This document shows, in pieces, positions 45,998-59,200 of a DNA stretch of 64,000 bases (the first letter of the stretch is position 1; each line of letters starts with the position of its first letter). Made by a program: the position numbers and the translations under genes. The notes beneath the pieces were generated by a model, which did no database searches, was not told the DNA's origin, and worked only from the letters and a program-made list of their open reading frames with translations. Origin of the DNA: Ditylenchus dipsaci (taxonomy: Eukaryota; Nematoda; Chromadorea; Rhabditida; Anguinidae); contig SADC01001278.1 of NCBI GenBank assembly GCA_004194705.1, positions 496,001 to 560,000 of the forward strand, written 5' to 3'.

Positions 45998-46735
45998 TTT
46001 TTTTCTCACCGCAAATACACTGCGAATGCACCGCAAATTATTTTTTTCTCACCGCAATTTGATCTTCCCGCAAAATACTTTTTCTCACCGCAAAATACTT
46101 TTTTCCCCCCGCAAACCTAATTTCTGTCTAAGACCAACCAAATTTTGCATAATTTTGCAAGAATTCAAATTTTTCAGTCAGGAAACAACTTGGATCCCTC
46201 AGAATCCCACCCCAGAATGGCCAGAAGCCCCTGAAAGTTGGTTTTTCGGGGTTTACTAAAGGGGGGGGGGTAAACTTTTTGCAAAAATTCGATTGAGCGG
46301 ATCAGATTTCGGGTCCGATCGGCTCAATCGCCCACAACTCCACCCTGAACCACTCGAAAATACCATAAACCTATAATTTTGAGCGATTAAGCCCATCGGA
46401 CCCGAAATCAGATCCGCTCAATCGAATTTTCGCAAAAAGTTTACCCCCCTTTAGTAAACCCCGAAAAAACCAACTTTCAGGGGCTTTTGGCCATTCTGGG
46501 GTGGGATTCTGAGGGATCCAAATTGTTTCCTGACTGAAAAATTCAAATTCTTGCAAAATTATGCAAAATTTGGTTGGTCTTAGACAGAAATTAGGTTTGC
46601 GGGGGAAAAAAGTATTTTTGCGGTGAGAAAAAAGTATTTTGCGGTGAGAAAAAAGTATTTTGCGGGAAGATCAAATTGCGGTGAGAAAAAAATAATTTGC
46701 GGTGATTTTCAAGTGTTTTGCGGTGAGAAAAAAAT
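45998..46735. mobile_element. Large fold-back element with GCGGTGAGAAAAAA iterons
   Basis: Two arms of about 340 bp (to about 46345 and from about 46375) are near-perfect inverted copies around a 30-bp spacer. Each arm starts with several TTTTCTCACCGCAA units and contains CAGAATCCCACCCCAGAAT and GATCCGCTCAATCGAA. The outermost bases differ slightly and no target duplication is obvious. No coding content. Confidence 0.75.
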
Positions 46736-47248
46736 ACCATCCGAAAAATGGCCTCATATCTGAATCAGTACCGATTTTTTCGTCTCAGTCTCCCCTGCTT
46801 TTTTTATGGGCGAAGTAGGTCAGCGTGTGTTGGGATGGACTCAATCATGGGTCTTTTTTACTTTTTTGTAATTCGGCAAAGACTTTTGAGCCCGTCGTAA
46901 CGTATTTGGTTGATCTAAAAGCTTTGAAAAAATTCAAAATACTCAAAAACTATTTGTACTTTTTATGTTTTGTGGCTCACCGTGTGCTTTAGCACAAACT
47001 AAAAAATAACAGGGGACCCAAAAAATTCAGTACTCACTCAGGGATAGGCCTGAAAAATGTGGAGAGTATAAAGAATACTGAGAAGTGTAAATAGAATGTT
47101 TGATCTAGTCTAGGCTGTGTTTCTCCAAATCTCAGTTTAGAAACTGCTAAAAATGGTATTTTTAGTAAATGAACTCTATAATTATCAGTGTTGCTACACC
47201 TAATTTTACAAATATATCTAAATTTGGTAGCCTAAAAGAGGTTTATAG

Positions 47249-50200
47249 TCACATGTTGTTCACCTTAAATGGAATACTAATTGGACATCCCGCAGTTCTG
47301 TGTCTGTCCAGCTGGTGGTTTAACTCCACTATGGTCCTTTTCAAATGGTCTACATCGCTGGCCAGGCTAGAGGCCCTTTGGCGCTCTATTTGAACTTGTT
47401 GTTCCAACTCGGTGATACGCTCCATCTTTCTTTGCCGACATTTGGAGGCGGCTTGACGATTGCGAGCCCTTTTCCTTTCTAGTTTTTTGCGCTCCTGATC
47501 ATCCATGTCGAAGCTGCAAAATAAAGGTGAATCGATGATAATGATTAGACAATTTTGCTGTATAAATATTTGGCCCTATTAAAGAATCGGGCCCATTTTT
47601 ATGCCTTGCTCCCCTTGTTTATTTTTGTTCGTTTTACGCTTGAGGTTTGGGCAAGAGTAGGCCAGCGTGTGTAAGTACGGACTAAAACCTGTATATCTTA
47701 CTTTTTCAAATTGCCTTCATTTTTTAGTTTTGCGTGTGTTCTTTGTTTGAATAGCAATTATTAATGAGCACAAAAACAGTAGAGGCACTGCCCTGTTGCA
47801 CCCTTGTGTTAAAAGGTTGAGATATGTCTTAGTGAAAGAATGAGCAAAATTCTTTTGAATTGAATTTTTGAGAGTATTTTTTATTTAAAAAACCCTTGTC
47901 TCAATTTGCTTGCATTTAAAAAATATTCTGTCAAGTGAGTTTTGTAGCTTTTGATTCTGTGCTACAAGACAGTGCTCTTCACAGTGCTGAACGTTAAATA
48001 AAACTTTGAACTTTTTAAGTAAAGTCAGCCAATTTTTCAGTTTATTACTAAAAAATAAACACATGGGTCAATATTTGTGCGCACAATAAATAACGCAATC
48101 TCAGCTATCAAATAGTGGGTCGTTGACTGTCTTTGATAAAAAAATTTGAAAACCAATCCTCAATTTGAAAAGGTACAAAAGGATTGAACAATGCAGCCTT
48201 GAATCTCAGCCAAACTTTAAAAATCAATTAAAAATAATTATAATTTTTACCTGGATCCAGAGCCATATCCTATAGGTCCACCACCGTTACTGCCACTTGT
48301 GCTGGCTGTGCTAGAGCAGTTTCTCAAACTTGAAGACCTGAAATCACTATTGGCTGATCCATTCAGCTGAGGGGGCAGCATTGAGCTCTGGAATAGGTTA
48401 GCCATCGGATTCTCCTGCTTTATCATGTGAGCGGGCAACGGAGAGTGGTGTTGCTGAGCCATTTGGTGTTGTTGAGGGGGTGAATGCGAGAACTGCATCA
48501 TCGACTGAGCTGCACTATTGCCATTTACATTGGTGTTGTTAGCGCTAGCAAAGTTGTTCATAAAGTTGGTGTTCAAAGACTGCTGATGGTGGTGGAACAA
48601 ATCCATATAGCTAAATTTAAAAAAATCATATATTACAATTATTTCCTGGATACTTAAAAATCTATGCACATTTAAATGTCTGAATAGCGTTCCTGATTTT
48701 GAAACTGTAAGCAGAAAAGGTAAGGGTTTTCAGAATGCCACAAAAAAGAAAAAACCAGAAATTTTCTGAGAAAGGCATGATTTTTAGTCAGTCGATGCAG
48801 CCGACTCTCGATATTATGCGCCCAACTTAAGTTCAGGCCCAACAACGTTTTAACCTCAATTTCAATTTTTTTTTCTTGTTACGTCTGCCTAGTTCCCGAA
48901 CAGCAGTGAGCAATCTAACTCCCGTTCTAAGATTTATTCAACCTTTTTACACCACTTATTCTGAAATTCTGAAGTAACTTTCTGAGTAGACAAGATTTTA
49001 TTTTTTTGATTTGACCTATTTTTAAAGGGCCATTGCCATCTGTTTTGAATTGTCCCCCGCCAATTCAAATTTTTTCGCCTAATCATTCAACTTGTGTACG
49101 GATTTTTCAGCTTGGTTTCTAATAAAACAAGGCCTGGAATTCTATTTTAGGTATAGTTTTGTTAGAAACCAAGTTGAAAATTCGTACGTAAATCCAACGA
49201 TAAAGAAAAAAATTTGAATTGGCGGGGACAACCGTTGTCGGAGACGGCAATGGCCCTTAAGAATTTCGTGTAAGTGATGTAACAAGGTAAAAAAATCAGA
49301 GTCTGCTTACTATTGCTCCTTACTATCCGCTTTCCTTAAATTAAAAATAACGCCTTGGAAAACCTACTTTTGAGCGTTGTTCGGATCCAGCTTGTTGTAT
49401 ATTTCACCTAACAACTCCGTAGCTGTTTTCTCCTTAGCAGCTAAATGCTTCTCCTCTAATTTAGCCTTCTTTGATGAAGAAAACGAAGATGTGGAAGATG
49501 ACGATGATAAAGATGAAGTAGGAGATGGTTGACCGGAAGTGCTAACCACCACGATGGTCGGCAAGTCTAGATTTTTCTTTTGACTGGAAACAGTTAGTTT
49601 TCTCTTGTTACTGCCAGTTTCTGTAACAGATTTAGGTGGCCCAGTGACTACTTCAGTAGTAGCTGGAGCTGGAGTAGTAGAGGTTACTGTGGATGTATTG
49701 TTGGCAGTCTCTGTGTTGCTGGTGGATAGCAGCAAAGGACTAGGGTTGAGTGTGGGAGGTCCGGGAGGCACAGCAAGGTGGGTGTCAACAAGGACAAAAG
49801 ATACTTTACTGTGCTGGGGAGCAGGTAGTTTGATGTTGGGCTCCAGTCGACTTGTTCTCTGTTTGTACTTTCTGGAGGGCTTCTGAAATTGAGATAGTAG
49901 TGGCTTTTTATGCAAAGTTTTGATATAACATATTTGCTCTAATAAGCAGACATTGTCTAATAACCCGACACACCCTACTTTGATGGCTTTTGTCTAAGAA
50001 TGGATTTTTTTGCAAAGCTCGTTCTGCATTTTTATACTCCCGCGAGCTCAAATGATAATTTTTTATGGATTTTCACCTAAAAATCTTGATTTGTGATTTT
50101 TGGTCTATTGAAATATAACCCGACATGTTAGCCTATTAGAGCAAATACAGTAGTAGAGGTATATGTTTCTTTGTTGATCTACTGTTTTTCTTGTTACTGT

Positions 50201-53200
50201 TTTCCCTATTTTAGTTCGAGAATCGAAGCTTGACTCATTAGACAATGTTGAAGTCACGAGCTATATTTTGAGTAAAAAACTTAGATAAAGGCTTGAAAAG
50301 TGTGTAAACTACAAAAATTTAGGTATTGACTAGAGGTAGCCCCTTGAGGTAGCCAATTAATACTATAAATATGCTTACTTTGGAATCCTTCCGCAAATAT
50401 CTCCTGTGCTTTTGTGACGTTTTTAGGGTAAATGAACTTGGTAGGAGTAGGGGTCTCAGCGATAGTCTGCTGGGCCTGCTGTTTGGCACTAGCCACGAAC
50501 AATAGGCTCTGAGGTAAATCTGCAAAAAATACTTTTCATATCATAATTTTCATTTATGCTTGTAATCGTATTCAATATCTGTATTGATTATCATTAATAT
50601 GGGATTTATAAAAAATTATATACGACCACAAAGTAGTCAAAATTACACCAAAACTTAAACTTTTTTACTTCAATTTGTGGTTTTGACTTTTAGCTCAGCC
50701 TGCCACCGATTCTTGTAATATACTATTCTAGCTAAAAAAAAATTGCTAAATTCAGTAGATAGCAACATGTCTAGGAGCCAGGCTGAGCCATAAGTCAAAA
50801 AACGATTGGAAAATTGGTTTTTAAAAATTGAATTAAGCTGATTAAGCCAAAATATTAAAAAAAAACGTAAAAAACTGATATCTTTTTGCGAAAATACAAG
50901 TTTAAAACCCTGAAAATATGAATTTGGGTTTTATTAAGTGTTAAAATTTTGAAAGGGGGCAAAATCTAAAGATGGCTTTCTCTTCAACAAAACTGATCTG
51001 TGTGCAAATAAAAATGTGTGTTTGCTGAAAAGTGACGCGCATTCTGAGTCATAGTACTAATACTACTACTTCTCTTCAAATTAATACCTTTTTTGATTCT
51101 AGATCATATAAAAATGGTGCGTAGACGTTTACCGGTTTCTAGGACTTTTTTGATTCGCTTCAATTTTGACTTCTGTTGTCTCGTGTTTTTCGCCTAAGCA
51201 TAACTTTTTTAAGAAGTACATAATTGCAGAAAAAATACGAAAAAAACAGAACTCCAAAATAGGCGCGAATTCAAAAAAAGCAAAGAGAATATAATAAATA
51301 CAGGGAACGTAACTGTACTTTTTAAAAGATTCGTACTTTTTTCGGGACCCAAAATCTTTTTTATTTTCGAAGTTTTTAGTCAAAATCTTTATTTTTTGGT
51401 GCTCACAAATCAATAAGCACTGGATAAAATGGCCTGTTTTGACGAAAAATAAACAAATTTTACTTTTCTGGCCAAGCGTACTTTTTTACAATATTTTAAG
51501 TTACGTACCCTGAATAAATACAATTTAAAAATCTTAGATTGCGATCGGATGGGCACTTGCTTGATAGCAGTCTTCAAAACACGGTGCCAAAAAAACACGA
51601 CTTCGAAGAGAAGGGGTTAGGGACGTGAGAACCTTGCTGCACAAGCAATGCTATCTGAAAAAACAATGCAATGGAGGATAACCAAAAATTTCGCATTTTT
51701 CGAATTGACAATTCTTTTCAGTCAAGCGATATACTATAGTTGTAAAAACTATATAAAAATGAAGTAAGTGGACAAAATTATTAAGAATAATTGAAGTGTG
51801 GGGGAACTGCAGAAGTACTAACATTATAAAAATTTAATCATCGTATAAAATATTTTTAAAAATCTTTCTAAATTTGAGCATCTAGAGACTGATTTGTATT
51901 CTAATTTCAACTATATAAAAATTAAAATTTGCATACTTCTTGCATACTTTTAAGCTAACCGAAAATTTTCCGCCTACACAAATTTCAAAATAAAAACCCC
52001 CTCGCTAGTTTCAGACTTGCACCAGCAGCGAGTAGAAAAAAACTTATTTTAGTCAAGGCAAGCAAAGCAATGACTCATCTGTGTCAACAAAAACAGACAC
52101 ACACAGCACAGAGACACACACACAGCCAGCCAGCTATGTGGAAACAAAATAAAAGGAAGAAAGAAAGGAATTTTGCTGCAACATACCGTAGTAAAAGCAA
52201 AGAAAATATATTAGAATTTTATTGTTTTTGAGTAAAACACACTAGCATTATTAAGCCAAATTGATTTTTAGCAGAAAAAATAGATAGAAGGCAGCTTAAG
52301 GAATTTGCTTGATCTCAAATAGACAACTTTTTTTAATGCATTGACTACGAAAGACGGTTTTTTTAGCTCAAGTTGATTTCAGTGACATTTTATTTGGCAT
52401 AGAGTGTAAAAGTTTGGTATATAATTTAAAAAATATTAAAAGAGAAAAAAAATTCTAAACCAAAAACAAGTTGATAGCCAAAACAAACTTTTCCAGATAG
52501 CAGCAGGGAAAAAGCTCTATTGTATAATAGGTACCATTTTTTCCTTTGGTCCTCTTTATGGATATTTTCTAAAAGTTTGACATTATTTATTTGTTTCTCT
52601 ATAACTGATAGCAAAAAATAGCTGATGAACATTTTAAAAATTTTAACAATGTCAAAAATTTGGAAAAAATCAATAGGGACGATCAAAGGAAAATATGATA
52701 TATATCAAACAATAGTGCCGAAAAAAGCTATAGTTATTTGAAATGAGGCGAATTATTTGGACTAGCCTAGGAGACTAGGGAAATAGTCTTTTTGGGTAAA
52801 TAATATACACAAGGAGCTGCAGACAATCTGTTGATTATTTCGTAACCTTTGGTGGGAATTTATCAAAGGAAGGGATCAGTTAAGTTTTGTTCTGATTTGC
52901 TGACGTAGTATTAGTAGTCTTGTTATTACTACTGTTGTTTATCGTCCAGTCTATTAAAGTGATGGGTGATATGGGTCTGGATAAAATCCAAAAAGGATGC
53001 AGAAAAAACTGATCAATAATACTGATTTAGAAATGTTTTGCAATAGTTGAAGTTTTAATTTGGCGCCATATCAAAGCGAAGTTGCAAGTGTTTTTTACTT
53101 TTTTGATTGTAGGGCTGATTTTATACAATTGTTTTACTAAAATAGCCTCTTATTTAGTAACAAATATTTTTAATATTTATTTGTTCTTGATAATATGAAG

Positions 53201-56200
53201 TTTAATCCGCGTGGAAAAGGTTTTGACTTGCAGTTTGTAGTTCATAATGTTTATAATCCACGCATCTCAACCTCCAGCTTTTAAAACGTCTACGCCCGCG
53301 GAGAAGTCTTTTCCTTAGCTCCTTTACAAAATACATGGTAATTTCTCTTGGTTCATCAAAGAAAGGCCGAATTCTGGTATAAAATTTTTTTTTTAATGCT
53401 TCTTAATATTAAAAAAGTTTTCCACATTAATTTCGAGGCTGGAATGCGCTATTATGCACTGGCCCGAAATGGCCCCAAATCATGTTTTTTCAACGTTTTA
53501 GCACCTAAAACGTGTATAAAACATGTTTTTGGGGAGCGGGCGACCATTATTGAATTTTTTGAAAAAGATTTGATTTTCGCTTGGGCTACTAAAGGTAAAC
53601 CACTTAAAGACGGTACCTTGATGTCTTATTATTCATTTTTGACCGTGTTTTTCTTACTGGAACGGGGCAAAAAGAGTCTCAGTATGCATTTTACGATCAA
53701 GAATACTTCTCGCAATCATGTCTAAGGTAAGTGAGTGCGCGCATCTCTAACTCTCAAGTCCCCTGCGCCCCCGAAGGGCGCGCAGGGGCTTGGGGGCTTG
53801 CAGTTGAGATGCGCACACCCACATACCTCAGACACAAATCACTCGAATGCGACTCTGGATGAATGAAAAAGCATGCATACCAGAGTTTGTCTATGCGGTA
53901 GGCCCCAATAACAAAGCTATGTTCAAATATCATTTTTTCAGGGTCTCTAGGTGTCCTTTCATGGTGGTTCACCTTGGTCCCCCAAGACAAAAAGTCAAAT
54001 TTTAGTCAAAAATTTTTTTTGCAAAAATGGTCGGCCGTACCCTGAAAACATGTTTTCTACACGTTTTAGATGCTAACACTTAAAAAAAAATGATTTCGGG
54101 CCTTTTTGGGAAGTTAATTTTAGCCAATTTTGACCCGAAAAAACGCGGTACGAGGAAGTTCTGCTCATGTTTCAATAAATTAAAAAAGTGCTACTGCCAC
54201 TTTAAAACTACTTTTTTGAACTACAAAACAAAAAGTCTTCTTTTAAAAATTGACAAAAAAGTGTGTGAGAAAAACAGAATGCTGCATAAGCACCATTTAT
54301 TTACCAGGAATTATGGCTTTGTTAAAGTTTTACTTTACTTTCTTTTTAAAATTAAATCCCAGCAAGTTATACCTAATTGGAAGGCTGAATCTCACATCTA
54401 CAAAATGCTTTTTATAAATAACAAAAAATGCAAGAAAGCAATAGAGCTAAACAAATGTAGAATGTTATGATTTTTTTGAAAAACTTCATGATACAAAAAC
54501 GCCAATAAAGAACTATTTGAAAACGTTCGTGTCACTATTTGACTATTTGACTTAAAATGACTAAGATTGTCGAGCCGAAGGCTCGAAATCGAACTTTCGG
54601 CTCTAAAGTTCGATTTTTTTCGAGATTCGAGCTTCGAGCTTTCGAGCCGAAGGCTCGACAACCCTAAAAATGACTCACAAAAAGTCAGCTCAGTAAATTT
54701 CTTTGTAGCTTGCAAATAAGAAAAGATGTTTCATTTGAAAAACACAGCTATTGGGAAAAAGTACTCATTGGAATTTTTATATTTTTTATTATTTAGTCCT
54801 CAGAAAAAGCATAAAAACTTTTTCAAGTGACATTTTCACTACAAAAATGAATTTAAAATGTAGAAAATTTATGAAAAATTTATTAAAAACAAAACACTAC
54901 TCAGGGAATTTTTCTTTTTAATGAAATTTTCAATTTTATACATTTTAAATATATTTTCTAGTGAAAAATTCAACAAAATAGTTGAGTATGAAAAAGATAA
55001 AAAGTCGTAGATTTTTGAACATGAATATGAGTTGAAATGCGTGAATTTTTTTGTCAAATTTACGCGGAACGGCCAGTATGTTTTTTCATAAATTTTTTAT
55101 ACATTTTCCAGTAAAGGTGCTTTTTCATGCAATGTTGTTTTCTGTTTTTTACTAGTTGCTTAAATCGCCTCGGAAACTCGAATAAAAAAAACAAGAACGA
55201 GATATGGTTCTAAATTCAAGTTCAAGACTGAAAATAATGAGCATCCAAAACAAGGTCATATCTCAGCAACCAAGCATTTTTTAGAAATTATACAGATCCT
55301 TGAAGTATTTTTAACAACCAGAGGGCATTAGGAAATGTTTTTTTTATATAAAAAGCACTTTTATTGCAAAAAAGTATCAAAAATTTTCAAAAAAGCAAAG
55401 CTATGCTAAACTTCTGTACATTGCATACCTGAAGCTCCAATTTATGACTCTGAATTTTTCGAACTCGCACTAAAAAATCTGTGACAAATCCAATTTTCGG
55501 ATAGTTTGTAATCATTTTTTGTCAGTTTATCTGAAATTGTCAGAAAGACTAAATTGTTTCACACATTTCTAAAAACAATAATTCAGCTGCAAGTGCTGAA
55601 AATTTCAAACTTTTAATAAATAGTTTGCGATTACTCTCATGCATGAAAAAAATTATAACACGCAAGAAAACTATTAGAATTAGTTTTTAAATTTGATTTT
55701 ATCGATAACGGTAAAAACCTCAAAACTAATTTTGATGCAAGCCATTCTTGGGCCACCTGTCAACTGCAAATAGATCTGTTTAATTTTTGCAAAAAGTCCA
55801 ATTTTTGATCTGCGCCTACTCAATTGACTCATTTCGGAGAAAAATGTTTTTTTTAAATCCCTATTTAAACTCATATCTTTGCAAGCACAAGTATTTGTTC
55901 AAAAAAGTGACTCATCGTGTGTGAACAAAACAAAGACCAGACACACAAAACTTAAAGTCGAAAAATACAAGAATACTACCGAAAATAGGCATATGACTCA
56001 GACTGACATAAGACATTCGGTAAATAAACAAATAAAAAGTAATAATTTTCATGAAAAATCAGAGTGGCAGGCTTAAAAAATAGAAGAAATAACAACAACA
56101 GCAGCAGCTAATGGTAACTGCGCTTTGAAAGGGGGTGACTCACCCCTAGAGGCTTTAATTTAACAGCAGAGAGGGGTGGAGGAAGGAACAAGCAGCTAAG

Positions 56201-59200
56201 TACAAATGGAGCTGGCAAGCACGCGGACAAACGAGCTGCAGCCAGGCACACCTTGCCTCAACTATTGGCTCTTGAAGGGACTGTAGTTGAGGTGTAGAAG
56301 GGGTTGTAGAACACAGGTTTGAAGATCGATTGCAGAGAAATGCTTGTTAGATAAAAATCGACAATACAGTACTACTTGGCTGCTGGGAAATGTGTTTATT
56401 TGAGTTATCAGTGAGAAAAAGGAGTGAAAATATTTCGGTGTGAAATGTTAAAGGTGTAGTTTGCTGTGCTTGTAAGTACACTGTAAATAGGAGCTAATGT
56501 TTTGGGTTTTCATCACCTTTTAGATGTTTTAGCTTTAAAAAGGTAGAAATCAGTCTTTCTAGACCTCAAAAAACGTTCTTTTTTTATTTTTATTTATTTT
56601 TTTGTCTGATTTGGGGACGAAGGAAGCATTCTTTTCAAAGAATGCAATGTATTCTTGTGTTTTCTGTGTTTTTACAAGCTTTTTTGATTGGGCGAAGTGG
56701 GGTTTTTAAAAAAACAAAAATAAGTCGGTAGATACCGTATTTCTTCTAATATAAGACACCCTCCCTCAACTGTTCCAACTTGAGAGTCTATGTCTCAGGG
56801 CAGAGTCAATTTTTTGTAGAGCTGTTTATCGCATCTTCGCTACTAGGGTCAAATTTCAAATTTTCGGGGATCTAAAAGAAATAGGCCTAGAGGCTTCTAT
56901 TACAGGAAATACGGCATTTTTATTGTGCAAATGTCTTGCCAAGCTCTACAAGACTGTTTTCATCAACTTTAAAGAGCTAAACTTGTGTGCCATCTTGGTG
57001 GTTATAATAATATATTACTGTTTTACCTAAAAGAATGTTACAAATTGAGAAAAAATAGAATGTTGCTAAATAAGGTATGTAAGCCGAAGACTTGTATAAA
57101 AAGCTGGGAAAGAAAGGCAGAAAATTTGCATTTTTGGCGTCTACAAGACCGGACAGCAACACCTTTTTAGCTCTTTAGTATATACAGCGGGAAAAACATT
57201 ATTGTCGGCACTATTATTGGATGCTAGGTGTGTAACAACATCCACTTTTTTCTACTTAAGCTTTTTTCAACGCGGAAGTTTATAGAATGAATATTCAGGG
57301 CTTAGATAAAACTAAAGAGCGCAACAATGAAGTCAACTTATGACATAAATATCCCGTTTAAGTTCCATAAAAAGCCAAAATTATTTTTTACACTTTAAAG
57401 TCTTTAAAAATACTTTTGGACATATGAATGATATTGGGAGATTTGATACCTCTATTTGCACCAACAAAAAATGGGCTAATTTTTAAACCTAAAAGACTGT
57501 TTAAAAAAACTCCTTTAAACTCGACAATGAAAATTTCACACGTGAGTTTACAGAAAAAAATTATGCCTAAGCAGACTTTTAATTTTTACTCTACTTTTAT
57601 CAACCATATATCTGATAAAACTAATAGCAACAACTCGTAAAATAGTAAATGAAGGAAAAAGTGATCTAGTTTATTTTTTAAATATAACTTGATCAAACTT
57701 AATTGCAGTCCACTCTCACTGACCCGCCACCCCGCTAACCCGCCACTTTTGATAACCGCGCCACCCCGAGTGAGTCCGAAAAAAAATGTCTCTGAATAAC
57801 CCGCCATCCGTCAAGGTTTGCTAACATTTAGCTAAAAATATATTTTAAATTGCCAATCAGAAGCCTGGATGCTCTCAAAGCCATGGAAATCGTCCGCCGC
57901 TACACAGAAAAGAGTTTGCCAATCCGGCCATTCTCAAACACAGTGATGACCTGGACGAAGCTTTCTACCAACTCTAAGCCAAGAAGCAAACACAGAAGAG
58001 AATCTCACCGATTTTTTAGTTTGATTAAAAGTATAATATGTTGATTTGTCTGAATAAATTGAAAACTTTCGATAACCCGCCAACCTAAGGCCGGTCCCTG
58101 GACTGGTACCGTCTACTGCAATAGTTACATCAGTTATGTGGTTATATCTCGCTCAGAGCCAAAATTAGTTTCGGTACGAAACCATTGTTTAACCACTGTT
58201 ACATTTTTAAACTGTCTGTCATATTTTAAATTATTCTCGAGACAAAAAAACAGTAAAAAATTTCAATATTAAATACGTGTCTTTGCGGGAGAATAATTTA
58301 AAATACTTTAGTTTATCTTTAATTTCTAGAGTAGTTTTGTAACCAAATAGAGTACTCTGATATGACATTTTAGAGTCGGAGTTTCAGATATGATTAGCTG
58401 GATTAAAACTTTTGCACCGAAAACTTGAAATATGGAAGACCGTGCTTTCTTTTAGTCAAGGATTTCCAATGACTACATTCCTTGCTAGCTGTATTTCATA
58501 GTGAAATTTTAGCGATTTTTGAAGCTTATCGGTTTTTTTTATTAATTTCGTGATTTCCAAATACAAAATCAGCTGTTTACTGAACATTTCTTTGTATTCT
58601 CTTTCTGCTTGATGAGCTGAAATAAACGCAAAAAGAAATAAAAAAAGGCAAACAACAATATAAGGTTCTATACTAATTGGAGAAAAAAGGGCACGGCGAT
58701 ATATTTAGGTTAGAGTTTTGTTGTTTTCAGTCTTAAAAAATGTACTTTAACAACACTCGGTAACTTTTTTCTTCAAAATATATATTGTTTTTGCATATTT
58801 TGCACATTTCAGTGCTATCTTTCACGAATTTCAACATTTGCAAGAAATAACAGCTAAAATGTAGCCCTATATTTCTCCTTTCAAACGAGCTACCAGACTC
58901 TACAAATATAAATGTCCGTCTTAGCAAAAACTGCAATACTGTTATAGGTCCCTTGGAGGGCCCACAATTTTTCCCCCGTAAAACACACTTTGTGATGGTT
59001 TTATGGCAGACTCACAATGCAATTCCAATAACTATCGTGTTTCTTCTAACAACCGCACATGCGCGCCTATTTTTCAGACTTCGAAAATATGACAAAATTA
59101 GGGTAGATAAAATTTTCGGGTGCTCAACTAAAATAAAAAAGCGGAATTTGTAGAGCTTGTGCGAGTCAAAAAGCACAATAAACAGCGGCGTTAAATGTTT

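Larger units (their letters stand above)
42567..47248. other. Gene-poor repeat region left of jun's 3' end
   Basis: Holds pogo MITE copies 6 and 7, a tRNA-like relic (44078), a decayed copy of the 12.9-kb fold-back family (44690-44900) and a large fold-back element (46.0-46.7 kb). Several words (ACTCAGACTGAGAC, AGTCTCAGACTAAG) recur at 44000-44340. I saw no exon here. Confidence 0.5.

Noticed and set aside
53348..54470. Two plus-strand frames of about 125 codons in jun intron 3
   Set aside because: No family recognised, codons look like AT-rich chance frames, and the flanks are dispersed repeats. They could be a decayed transposon but I cannot support a gene.
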